Assembly (NCBI GenBank): GCA_025677815.1
Contig: JAIXMP010000014.1
Coordinates: 434,001 to 498,000 of the forward strand
DNA length: 64,000 bases
DNA from: Phascolomyces articulosus
Taxonomy: Eukaryota; Mucoromycota; Mucoromycetes; Mucorales; Lichtheimiaceae
Direction: 5' to 3'
The position numbers were made by a program, and so were the translations under genes. The stretch's first letter is position 1, and every line of letters starts with the position of its first letter. Below the pieces are notes generated by a model, which worked only from the letters and a program-made list of their open reading frames with translations, was not told where the DNA came from and did not search any database. Below, one piece after another: positions 46,211-56,805 of this stretch.

Positions 46211-47839
46211 AAAAGCAGAGAATAGGCTTGACCAAAAGGGAAGAAATGACATCGACCAGAAAAAGAAAACATTGGAACCCTGAATGCTTTGGAAACAATA
46301 TAACGGCATTCATTTCGAAATGAGAAGATCCAAATAGAAGAATGAATGTAAAAAAATAAATTTGAGAACACTAAAAATAAAGAATATAATATAAAAAAGA
46401 ATGCATAAGCAAAATGAAGATATGGAATGGTAAACAAAAAAAAAAGTATTGGAGGAAAAGTTTGAGAGAATAAAGAAGGTTGATTAAATAAATCAGTGAA
46501 AAAAAAGCAATTATCAAGAGAGGAGCATTGAAAGACTAGGTAACGATTTCAAAGGTACCTTCGGAAACAGCATGAAGTTTCATGTAACTTGAAAACAAAT
46601 GGAAAGCAGTAGAATTGTTAACTGAATTAAAAAAAATGTTTGGTTAATTAGTTCAGAGAAAAAGCAAAATTAGATTAAAATAGAGTTATCCATTGTCAAG
46701 AGAGGATCATTGAAAACGTCGTAAAGATTTCAAAAGTACCTTTTTCATTGGCAACTTGAAGAAGTTTCATTTTTGTAGAAGAAAAAATGTGTGTCTATTG
46801 GGTGGGGAGGAGAATGTTGGTCAAAGTTAGGTGAGAGTTACTGCGGCATCAGAAATAGCAAAAGTTGATGACGCTTAAGTCCCATGATTACCACTGCTCC
46901 ATATTTTGTTTCCAAGCATAAAGCACATTTACCTGCACATATTATTTCAACATGCTTTTATCATGAAGGGGGGAAAATCTTTATTATGGTTGCCGTGTCA
47001 AGAAGCGAATCCTTTTATACTGCTGAATAATCCAGATATTTTATGAACCATATTATCTACTACTGTCCCTCAATATAACCACCATTCTTGATCATGCCAT
47101 CTGAAACTATCGTTCCTCTGCTACCATAATAAGATACTAAATGTCTATTAAAAAATAGTATTATCTTCCATCACACAATAATAATAATCCATTTCAATAT
47201 CTTACAAAAGGGTTTCTTATTAGCAACTCTATTAACACCTTAGAAAAATAATATTCAAAAAATATTCATCATAGATACAAAAAAAAAAATTACATGTTCA
47301 ACTTCAAATATATTTCGAACATATCCGGAATATTTTTCATTGCTAAAAAGGCAAAAATACGCATATTCAAAAGACATTTAAAAAATATTCGAGATAAATT
47401 CAAATCTAGGGTATTTTGCACATACAAACATTTGAATATATTCTGAACATCTTTTTTTTCTAAAGTGAATATGCTACCAGATACGTATTCAAAACATATA
47501 ACATCCATGCAGATGCAGTATACTGATTCATAATTAGAGCCTTCATGTGTAATTTTCTTCTCAAATCCAATTTATCCCCAATAATAATAATATCTACCTA
47601 CCATACTACGTACCCCATGTTAAAAACTTGGCCATCATAAAATGTGAATAAAAATACACATATCACTGATGTTTCTATTGTTATATACTTTGTCATTTTA
47701 TTCTATGAAGACAAAATACAGTATATAAACACTTCCTACGAAATAATATTATTTGTAACTACACTTTCACTTTTTCAAAACTTATTATATTTACGGCACT
47801 TACGATGCTTTGTGATTGATTCGATTTGTTCATGATAGA
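46211..47839. other. gene-poor region with a small tandem duplication
   Basis: Contains the duplicated ~80-bp unit at 46508-46583 and 46690-46770 and, at 47210-47520, a cluster of ATATTC(G/A)AA-like motifs. No intact gene. Confidence 0.45.
46508..46770 (-). pseudogene. two tandem related coding fragments
   Basis: On the minus strand ATG at 46770 begins MKLLQVANEKGTFEIFTTFS, ending in TGA near 46695. ATG at 46583 begins MKLHAVSEGTFEIVT, then a TAG, after which similar sequence continues. The two units are ~75% alike by eye and ~187 bp apart in the same orientation, so this is a tandem duplication of a short first exon or very small gene. Neither has a clear continuation. Family unknown. Confidence 0.35.
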
Positions 47840-49490
47840 TAAATCCAAAACAGTGAGAATCTCGTATGGATGCTTTGATTTTTTTTCTTTCGTTTAGTCT
47901 GCTATCTTGCATTGATTCAGTTGGATCTATCATTTACTATATTTTTTTATTATTACGTATTTATCCATCCTACTAGTCAAAATACGTTGTTCAGAACTCG
48001 TACCAATGGTTTCAAGAAAGCGGATAAGGAACAACATGAATGAGTAACATGAATAATTATCAAGGTCCATAACAATACGTAGAATCTAGTATTTTTATTA
48101 TAGTAACTTTTTTTTTTTGATATGCCAATATATTTTAACTACTCTCAGTAATAAAAAGTAATTACTACATTAATGCACTGTCATCAGAATAATGGAGGAA
48201 CCTGCTTGTCCTGATAATTCTCTACCGTTCCTTCGCTCAAAACAGTTTTATTATTTGGTTACAAATTGATGTTTCTATTAACCATGAGCTCAATATAATC
48301 AGCACGCCAATGATGATTGGATCAACATATCAGTAAGAGGTATCTTCCTGTGCTACAGTTTCAGGATGTGATAAAAATAAGCTCTTGCTGATGCCACTTT
48401 TACTATCGCTATTTGTACCCACGCTTTAATCCTCAAAAATCTAGAACCATCATCACTAAAAAAAAGCCCTTTTCAACCAAAACGAAACAACATCGTGACT
48501 TGTTACTTTTTATTGGATACCCAATAAGTAATATGTATATTGTGTTAGAACAAAAAAGATCATTTGAGAAAAAGGAAAAGGATTCGAAAATTCCAAGTAA
48601 TTTGTGGGTAGTAATCTTTGATAGATATTCCTAGTTTCTAATGGATTGGGATGAAATTTAGGGCCACATTGAAAATAATAAGGGCAAATCCGTTTAAAAA
48701 TATACACCTAAAAAAATTACAATAGGACCAACTGGATTTGCTAACTGAGTGTTTTATTCCTGAAAAAATAAAAATCGTAATCCTGGAGAAAGTAAAGAAT
48801 ATAATAGCCGAGAATCAGATTATCTCAAAATGGATTCGTATGAGATGCATATATAGGATACACAGCAGTGGTTTTTTTTAATGAATAAACAGACTCAATT
48901 GACTAAAATGGTAATCGCATTGTCAAAGCAACATTATACGTCATTTGATTCTGCATCTCTTTAAATATATAGCCAGTGTCTAACCTCATACACATCACAT
49001 ATCTCCTCCTCTTTCAAATCGTCAAGAAAGTCCAATAATACAATCATTATTTAGAAATGAGTTTAAATATATACTTTATTTTTTAATATGATTTGTATGC
49101 AATAAATAAAGGAAGAAAAAAAAAAGTACCTGAAACTGTTGATGCAAATACCTACACAAGTTACCATCCACATTCGTTGTCCTTATCCCGTCATTCTTTC
49201 TTGATCCGTATCCCCACACCATTGGGTCGAACAACACTCCTCGAAAAATAAATAAATAAGAAAAGCCATGATAACGCGTGCCTTGTTCCATCATCATCAT
49301 CATCATCCATATCCTGTTCGATCCGTTATCCTCTTTCCTCTTTCCAATATAAATATAACCGTCATACCTGGTCGGAAAGCCATGAGAAAGGAAAATATTT
49401 GTTTAGTACCATGTATCTAATTGAACATATCCCGGTTTCTAATGACAACATTTTTTTCCCACACGATGTATATAATAATAACCCGCTTCG

Positions 49491-49592
49491 ATGATCGAAA
49501 AATTGTGCCTACGTACCATTGTTATCATCACCATTTTCTTCATGATAATGATATTGATTGCCTGTAAGTTTTCATCCAATCCATCCAGTTGA
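49491..49592 (+). CDS. very small membrane or signal-peptide open frame
   Basis: ATG at 49491 gives MIEKLCLRTIVIITIFFMIM, continuing through ILIAC to a stop at 49590-49592, 33 residues. A perfect GTAAGT donor follows the Ala codon, so this may be the first exon of a spliced secreted peptide, but no downstream exon keeps frame. Low confidence. Confidence 0.18.
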   Translation: MIEKLCLRTIVIITIFFMIMILIACKFSSNPSS

Positions 49593-49881
49593 CCCCTGGT
49601 ATTGCCATGTTTCTCCAGATTTACTGTAACATCTACAGAAAATCATGGTCCTTACACACACGTATTGGAATGATCATGCTTGAAGGTCGAGTGATACACA
49701 TTGTAATATGCTAGCATGAGGCCAGAATTGTTGTTGTCGCTGCTGTTGTTTTCTCGTAGCTGCTAGTCCCTTCGTGGTCTAGATTGATAAAAAAAAAGAT
49801 GAGGCAATTTCCATGGGTAGGATCAATACAGGCTGTATTATGTTACTATGGAAAGAATCGATTTTCAAAACAAAGAAAGAG

Positions 49882-50283
49882 TCATTCGTCGTCGGTTTTA
49901 AGGTTGACAGTCCAAAGTCCAAATTGAAATGAGCTTTGTATGATAGTAATACGAGTGCGATGAGGTGATGACGCGTCTAAATATAAGCTGACATAAGTAA
50001 AAGCTGGTCTCTTTTGAACCTGCCGTGTCAAGTTTGCATAAGAAAAAACACCTTTGTAATAGTTTGTAATAGAAGTCTTTGTAGTAGGACAGGTGGAAGA
50101 TATCGGTCTAATAGCACAGATGACTTGATGGCGATGACATATAGTAGTGATTGGTAATGGATTCATAGCAAGTGATGACGTGTATGTATAATAAGTAACT
50201 ATGATATATGATATATCTATGAGAGACAAAGTTTTGCATGCAAGAGGAAGAAAGAAAAAAGGGGGTGGAACCAAAATCAGCAT
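49882..50283 (-). CDS. hypothetical protein, doubtful
   Basis: ATG-initiated open frame of 133 residues, long for this AT-rich DNA. A hydrophobic N-terminus (MLILVPPPFFFLPLACKTLS) precedes a hydrophilic part (KRPAFTYVSLYLDASSPHRT ... FGLWTVNLKTDDE). No known domain, no neighbouring partner gene. May be a small secreted or membrane protein, or chance. Confidence 0.25.
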   Translation of the reverse strand: MLILVPPPFFFLPLACKTLSLIDISYIIVTYYTYTSSLAMNPLPITTICHRHQVICAIRPISSTCPTTKTSITNYYKGVFSYANLTRQVQKRPAFTYVSLYLDASSPHRTRITIIQSSFQFGLWTVNLKTDDE

Positions 50284-50817
50284 TAATCGGAAACAAGAAA
50301 AAAAATTCAGGGGTATACAAACACCCAGCGTGTTGTTATGCTGGTCCTATATCCATAGAAACTTATATTGAAGTCTTGAAATCCTACATGGATTATTGTT
50401 ATTGAATAATGTGTGATTCATGGAAGGCTTTTTTTTTATTTATTTATTGGATTTCATCCAAATATCTTGTTATTATATAATTACCCTGGAAAGACTGATA
50501 ATAAATGAATCGGCGCTATGGAGAAATATGCTTGTACGCACCAAGATGAAACAAAATAGGTTTGGTTACGGAGTGCCTGTATACTTTTTTTACGCGAGAA
50601 CAGATAGTATACTTCTTTTTTGTCCTTTTCTTTACGATACAATCATATCACTATATAATACCATATAACTAATACATAAAATAATCAGGCACTGAATCAT
50701 AAAATAAGCCACTATCGGATGTTTAATTGATAAAAAAATAATAATAAAAAAAGAGTTCTGCTCTCTCTCTTTTTTTTTTCTCTTTGACCAATATCAGAAC
50801 ACGATCATTCAGTTTTT

Positions 50818-51105
50818 GGAGATCTGGTTACTTGATCTCCCCCCTTCACAGAGGTTGGGTTGTCAGCTCTTTAAAATTGGGTGGTTGGGGAACATAGATG
50901 GTGTACCGGTTGCGTCCTTGCAACGGGGGCTCTGTCGGGATTAACACGGCGTGTTTATGTTTCTTGCAAACTGGATGTCCGGGTTTTGGTGTTTTCTAGT
51001 GGTGAGCCCTGTCTTCATTCATTTCTCCGTCCTACCCTGTTTGCGTCTGTTCTTGAGCAATACTCTCCAAATGAAGGATTACTGATGGATAGAGCCATTT
51101 GCTAG
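50818..51105. other. second GC-richer island
   Basis: Begins with a perfect 7-bp hairpin ggagatc/gatctcc (50818-50840) and is G/T-rich on the plus strand. A 74-codon frame without ATG (50881-51105, CVLATGALSGLTRRVYVSCK) spans it. The 3' end (tggatagagccatttgct, ~51087-51104) recurs in similar form near 51693-51713. It might be a structured RNA gene or a retroelement fragment; no family could be named. Confidence 0.35.
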
Positions 51106-52323
51106 ATTTGAAATTAACTTTTCTCATCATATGCGTCTTGTCAGTAAATTTCAATATTGCACTTCCATTGTGTTTACTTTCAAGCAATTTTTTCCACCCA
51201 CCAACTTTGTTGGCACCCAATTCAATTAAGAAAATGATAAAAAAAACATACTTGATAAAAGACGATGTACTATTGTAAAAATGGTGCGTCTTTTTTTTCA
51301 GGTCCTTCCTTTTTATATACTTTCGTTGTTTCATATTTATAATTTTATAATTTTTAATAAACTACATTATTGTTTCTTTATTATCATAAACATCATCGTA
51401 AAAACGCATTGCTTTTAACCGTTCCCATTTTCTGGAATGGCTTCCGAATGCACGGACCATGCCAATCTTTTTCTCTTTTATATAATTAATCTGACATTTG
51501 ATTATTTGATCATGAAAGAACAGACTTTATTAACAATAATAGACGGTGCCACGTATTTTTTTTTCTCTTCCATTGTGTTAGATCCTTTTATCCTTTTTCA
51601 AAAATAATAAAATAATATTGATACATATTTCATTGGCTTTATGCACTGTAAACGAATGCATTAATACTGTCTTCATTTTGAACCAAGGAGCATGGACGAT
51701 AGAGCCATATGCTTATCTTTAATAGCTTTATGTACGTATCAACATGAATACGATTATATAATAAATCAAGAAGGTTTACAAAAAAAATGTTGCACAGAAA
51801 GATTTAAGACTACTAGACCTTAGGGTGATGTTTTCCTAAACTAGAGAGAGAAATAATATGTAAATCCATCAAAATCCCATTCAAGTTTGTTCGCAAATAT
51901 TTCGAGTTGTTATTTTTATGAATGAGTATTGTATCATAAATAAACATTTGGTATTTTCATGATTGTAATTTAATGCGCAAAACCGTGTGGTTTAGGCTGA
52001 TTATGGCGATTGATATCTCGGAACTTGATAATGTATACCAGTGCTGGTAATATTTTAATTTTTTGCTGTTTAAAAAAAAAGTCAGGATACTTGTAGAGTA
52101 AATGAAAATGAACTTGTCCCTTTCACAACGTGCTTTATACTCGTAAACAGCCAGCTTTATTTCTAATAAACAATGATAGATATTTTATTTAGGTAAATTT
52201 TACACTAAAGACAATTTGATAGTGTATAGTATTATAAACATAGGGAGGATATTCTCACTACATTACGCTTTCCAAGCATTTAACTCTTTATACATTTGTT
52301 TGTTTTAAATTATACATGAAACT
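51106..52323. other. intergenic region
   Basis: Downstream of the HET-domain gene. It holds the second copy of the ~20-bp motif (51693-51713). Nothing else was recognised. Confidence 0.5.
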
Positions 52324-54123
52324 CTATTGAATAATAAACTCTTTTGCTTTATCATGGACAGCATTATCTCCTCTAAATACCGAGTTTAAAATTTCGTCTG
52401 GATCATCTGAAGTGAGATCTTCATCATCTGGATTGCCAATATAAAAAATTCCAACAGCCTTGTACCGCTCTTCCTCTGTAGCATTGACATCATCCGTGCA
52501 TTTCTTGAGAACAGGTAGGAAATAGTCATGGGTATAGCCACCAAGAAGCCTTAATGATTGTGACCCCTCTACATCTTTACTAACTAAATTAGACGCCTTA
52601 AACAAAATAGGCAGAATAATACATTCTTTACAATCTTCTGCCAACGAGAATGGTCTTGTTTGCATGATTGGGGTGTCTTGCGGTTTATAACAACAATGAG
52701 TAGCAAAAATGGATGAAACCGTTTTCATTTTAATTGCCCAATCTATTAAAGCAGTATCTTCATCCACTGTTGTATACGAACCTATCACTTCCTGCCGCCT
52801 ATTAAATATATCAATTTGATGTTCCCATTTTTGTTTATCATGAGATAAGAGTGAAAAGCAGCCGTAATTATATGGTGCAACAGATACTACCATGTAATAT
52901 TTGGTTGATAAGTGAAGAAGCATATCGTCACATATAGAGTGGGGCGATTGAAGTAGTGTAGTTGTGGTGGTGATAGGACTCGTGAGATGCAATCCAGAAA
53001 CCCCCGTCCATGAAGGTAGGTGATGGTTGCTCATTGTATTTATTCGGAATTCGAAACCATAGGGAGAGAGACAAGATCCAAAACAAAGGATGGCTAGGTC
53101 ATTTGTTGCAATGGTTCGATAAAATGTATGAAGAGCTTTTTTGATATCGATTTTATAACTGATTTTCATATTTTGAAACATATCATGGAAAATGTTGACC
53201 AATGAAAAAATCTTGTCGTGCTCTTTTGAACTCGATCGAAAATGAGCTTCACTGAGCGCTTGATTGACACTCCTGTCTCCTTGTTGTTGGTTGACGAAAT
53301 CAAGCATCCACACTGAAAAATTATCACACGTGGAAGAAATGGGGCATGTATGAAAGCTATGTTGCCATAAATGAGTATCTGTTCCAATCACTAACATACG
53401 TTTAGATGCCATTGTTTCTTCTAACGTCCAGCTGCGTTTCCACCAAAGTGAAACTTGTACAATGTCATCCCAAGCTGCTGTATTTGCTTTTATATTTTGA
53501 AACACAGGATCAATGGTAGCACAATCTTCTGGATCGTAAATATGAACTTCAGGTACAAGTGCGACAGTATAGCACGCGTTGCCGTAGATGCGATGCATTT
53601 GTTTGATTTCGTGTAGCCTGGATTCTTTGTCGGATTGATTGATACATATTTTATCATACCATATATATTCGATTTGAAAATCTTTGCAAAGTTGCTGAAG
53701 AAGTTTATCATAAGTTACAAATCTTACTGTAGCCTTGCTCTTACTGGATGGGAAAAAATAGGTGATAAACTCGGTTTCTTCTTCGTCTGTTGGCAACATT
53801 CTAACGGAGTCTCCCTCGTCCATATCATATCCTTCAACAATACAATGCAAACCATTGTCTATACAGTCGTATTCACCTTCTTCATTTTGCACAACTTGTC
53901 CAGATTGCGCCCAAACATAAGAAAGAGCACAGTAGCCATTTTTTGCTTCATGACCAGGTACTTTTTCCCAATCCGAAACACGAATGAGGTACGTGGGTCG
54001 ATATTCTCCTGCAGTGGTGCTAAGTCGATACTCTGTAGTATCCACCTCATTTAATGATTTTTGGTTACGGCAATACGCAATATACATATATGTTTTTTTT
54101 TCCTGTGAAAAGGAAGTTTTCAT
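52324..54123 (-). CDS. heterokaryon-incompatibility (HET) domain protein
   Basis: Open frame of 599 residues. HET-domain hallmarks appear in order: GYCALSYVWAQSG (~64-76), FQIEYIWYDKICINQSDKES then IKQMHRIYGNACYTVALVPE (~148-190), and WWKRSWTLEETMASKRMLV (~226-244). The C-terminal 350 residues have no recognised domain. In ascomycetes HET domains trigger cell death after non-self fusion; in Mucoromycota the role is unknown. Start: ATG 54123 lies inside a possible 63-nt intron (GTAAGT at 54175 to CACAG at 54113), so a spliced transcript would start at ATG 54087 and give 587 residues. A decayed tandem copy follows upstream at 54722-55525. Confidence 0.85.
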   Translation of the reverse strand: MKTSFSQEKKTYMYIAYCRNQKSLNEVDTTEYRLSTTAGEYRPTYLIRVSDWEKVPGHEAKNGYCALSYVWAQSGQVVQNEEGEYDCIDNGLHCIVEGYDMDEGDSVRMLPTDEEETEFITYFFPSSKSKATVRFVTYDKLLQQLCKDFQIEYIWYDKICINQSDKESRLHEIKQMHRIYGNACYTVALVPEVHIYDPEDCATIDPVFQNIKANTAAWDDIVQVSLWWKRSWTLEETMASKRMLVIGTDTHLWQHSFHTCPISSTCDNFSVWMLDFVNQQQGDRSVNQALSEAHFRSSSKEHDKIFSLVNIFHDMFQNMKISYKIDIKKALHTFYRTIATNDLAILCFGSCLSPYGFEFRINTMSNHHLPSWTGVSGLHLTSPITTTTTLLQSPHSICDDMLLHLSTKYYMVVSVAPYNYGCFSLLSHDKQKWEHQIDIFNRRQEVIGSYTTVDEDTALIDWAIKMKTVSSIFATHCCYKPQDTPIMQTRPFSLAEDCKECIILPILFKASNLVSKDVEGSQSLRLLGGYTHDYFLPVLKKCTDDVNATEEERYKAVGIFYIGNPDDEDLTSDDPDEILNSVFRGDNAVHDKAKEFIIQ

Positions 54124-54630
54124 CAGAGAAAAAGTAAAAAAAAAATAGGAATTATCCCGAAAATTGTATACTTACCTTCTTGAGGTGGTCCTCACAGCTT
54201 TTCCTGAGGTGTATTGTGAGATATCTATATATAACTGTTGCTTGATAATAAATAATTTATCACTGAGAAAATATACTTGATAACCGTTGCTCAAATAAAT
54301 ATAAAAGTAAAGAAAAAGAAAGAGATGGTATAAAATGCGTGAGGATGAGAAATTGAGTTACAAAAATTGGTTTTTGTCCGCTAAGCCAAAGATTACAAAA
54401 TGCAGCGGCCTAATCTTATTTAGGTGCTGTGTAATTGTTCGAAGAAATTTATATAAAGAGTTTATTGAAAGAAAAATCATACATTAAAGCCCACTTTCAT
54501 AAATGAAACTTGTCTTACAACCTAGGGCAATGAACATAAAAAATGCGTTTATCTTTTGATGACTACGCTTCTAAGTTCTTTATTGTTACGACTATCATTA
54601 TGTTGTCGTTAATACAGTAATGTGAAGCAG

Positions 54631-54664
54631 TATATATATATATATATATGCGTGTGTGTGTGTA
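54631..54664. repeat. compound (TA)n(TG)n microsatellite
   Basis: About nine TA units followed, after a short interruption, by TG units, between the HET gene and its pseudogene copy. Confidence 0.85.
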
Positions 54665-54721
54665 TGTTATCTTTAATAATATGTAATTTGCTGGTATGGA
54701 CATTTGGTTGTTTTATATAAT

Positions 54722-55525
54722 ATATGAAACTCTATTGAATAATAAACTCTTCTGCATCATTGTGGACAATTTATCCAAAAATCGACTTTAAAAAATTGAT
54801 TACTTGTGGTAAGTATATCACATGGTGTACGAAAACTATTATGTTGCTAGAAATGAGTGTCTGTCCCAATCACTAAGATACTTTTTGATACCATTGCTTC
54901 TTCTAATGTCCAACTACGTTTCCACCAAAGAGATTTGTATTTTATAACAATAATGCATGCCACCATACTTCCAGACACTGGATCAATAGTATCAAGGTCT
55001 TTTGGATCATAAATATGGACTTCAGGAACAAATGCAACAATGTAGCACACATTACCATAAGTGCAATACATTTATTTCAAGTAGTTTGATTTCAACGTTG
55101 GGCAGATCGTTGTATAATTTATCATACCACAGGTATTTGATTCGGAAACCTTTGCATAATTGTTGAATAAGCAAGTCGTTAATTATTCTGTCAGCATCAA
55201 GGCAACTGAACTCTTCCTTTTAGTAACCTTGAGTAAACGCTCGATTTTTGTGAAAATGTTTTCCTTTCCCACATAATACCCACCAACAATACAATATAAA
55301 CCATTATATATACAGTCGTATTCACTATTTTCTTTTCGTACAACTTGTTCAGATTGTGCCCAAATGTAGGAGAGAGCACAGTAGTCATTTTTTGCTTCAT
55401 GGCCTGATACTTTTTCCCGATCAGAAACGCAAATGAGATACGTGGGTCAATATTCTCCTGTGATTGCATAGTATCCACGGGATCAGAGGATTGTTTTGGT
55501 TACGACAATATGTTATGCATACGTA
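54722..55525 (-). pseudogene. tandem HET-domain pseudogene with internal deletion
   Basis: Similar at the nucleotide level to both ends of the HET gene at 52324-54123. The 5' part (YCRNQ-like start, then GHEAKNDYCALSYIWAQSEQ in shifting frames) and middle part (CTYGNVCYIVAFVPEVHIYD, WWKRSWTLEEAMVSKSILVI) are followed almost directly by the 3' end and 3' UTR (atgaaactctattgaataataaactctt is shared). About 0.95 kb, corresponding to the C-terminal half (parent ~52370-53320), is deleted. Frameshifts and stops interrupt the rest. A recent tandem duplication then decay, as is common in incompatibility gene families. Confidence 0.85.
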
Positions 55526-56805
55526 TATAAATTTCCTTTGATTTTTATATTTTATACGTACATAAAAATGCACTACAGTATTATCTTAAGAAATAGTTTG
55601 GAGGTTATAACTATCTTGTGTTTGTAACTTTTTAAGATTCTGTAGTGTTGTGATACATTTATATATTAAGAGTTTTTGACAATGAATATGAAGTTAAAAA
55701 TGATCTTTGTTATTGCAAAATATTTTTGACTATACGATAGTCTTCAAATAAATATAAAAGGAGAAAAGAAAATGGTGGTACTGCAAGGATAAGCGCCAAA
55801 GCTACAAGAATGCGTGGTTAATATGTATTTATTTAGTTAGTAAGCCCAATAAACAATAACACATAAGTAAATGACATGCAGCGTTTGTTTAATCTTGTTG
55901 GAGTAGTTTAACTCAAGAAAGAGAAGGGAAGTGATCGATTATTCAATTTTTTTTAACCATAGAGGCAATGGTTTGTTGATATGGTAAATTATTTTACATT
56001 ACAGGTAATATATTATTAATTTTACAACATAGTAAGTCTCTATAAATAATGGATTCACTTATAACAAAATAATAATAATACTATATTAAAAGTGATAATG
56101 AAAGTCAAATTTATTATTATATATATCAAGTAGAACGGGACAGAAAGGATGGATTGCCATATATAAGAATCGGGCCCATTTCTCTGTTTAGGGTATGGTG
56201 ATGATCATATGACCGCTGTGTTATTTATTCATTGTTTACCGTTTATTATGAAAGAAATATGCAATGTGGCAAAAAGTAATAACAATCTCAGGAAAATGTT
56301 CTATTAATTTATTTTCGTTGTGGTAGAATCCATCATCATGATTTATAGCATTTACTATTTGATTATATGCATTATTGGTAGTTAGTGCTAATAGTTACCA
56401 TCATTGATCGTGCTGCTTATCCCACTTTTGTTGTTAATAGAAAAACTCCAATTGGCAAAAATCATTTGTGTAACGATGCATGAAGAAAAAAAGAATTATG
56501 GGAAAAAGGACAATTGATGAGGGCGAAAGATTCTCTTTTTCCTTCTTTTTGATCTGCACATTTACTATAAAGAATAGATATAACATACACACTCTTTTTT
56601 ATATGCATGTTGCAATAAAGTACATATCTATTTATATGGTTTATATATAAAAGTAACAACAACAGAAGCAACAGCATATACCCTCACTCTCTTTTTTTTT
56701 CACTTTCGTTCACTCGTCAACTCAAAAAGAAAAAAAAAAGACGAGTGATATTTATTTTTAACCGTGTTAATCATAAACGATTGTCTTGGAAAAACGAAAC
56801 GCACC
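55526..56805. other. intergenic region, promoter side of the glycosidase gene
   Basis: AT-rich; ends with a pyrimidine-rich stretch and A runs before the ATG at 56806. No gene or repeat recognised. Confidence 0.5.

Larger units (their letters stand above)
47840..50817. other. gene-poor intergenic region
   Basis: No confident gene. Weak candidates are a signal-peptide-like small frame at 49491-49592 and a 133-codon minus-strand frame at 49882-50283, listed separately. Confidence 0.45.
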
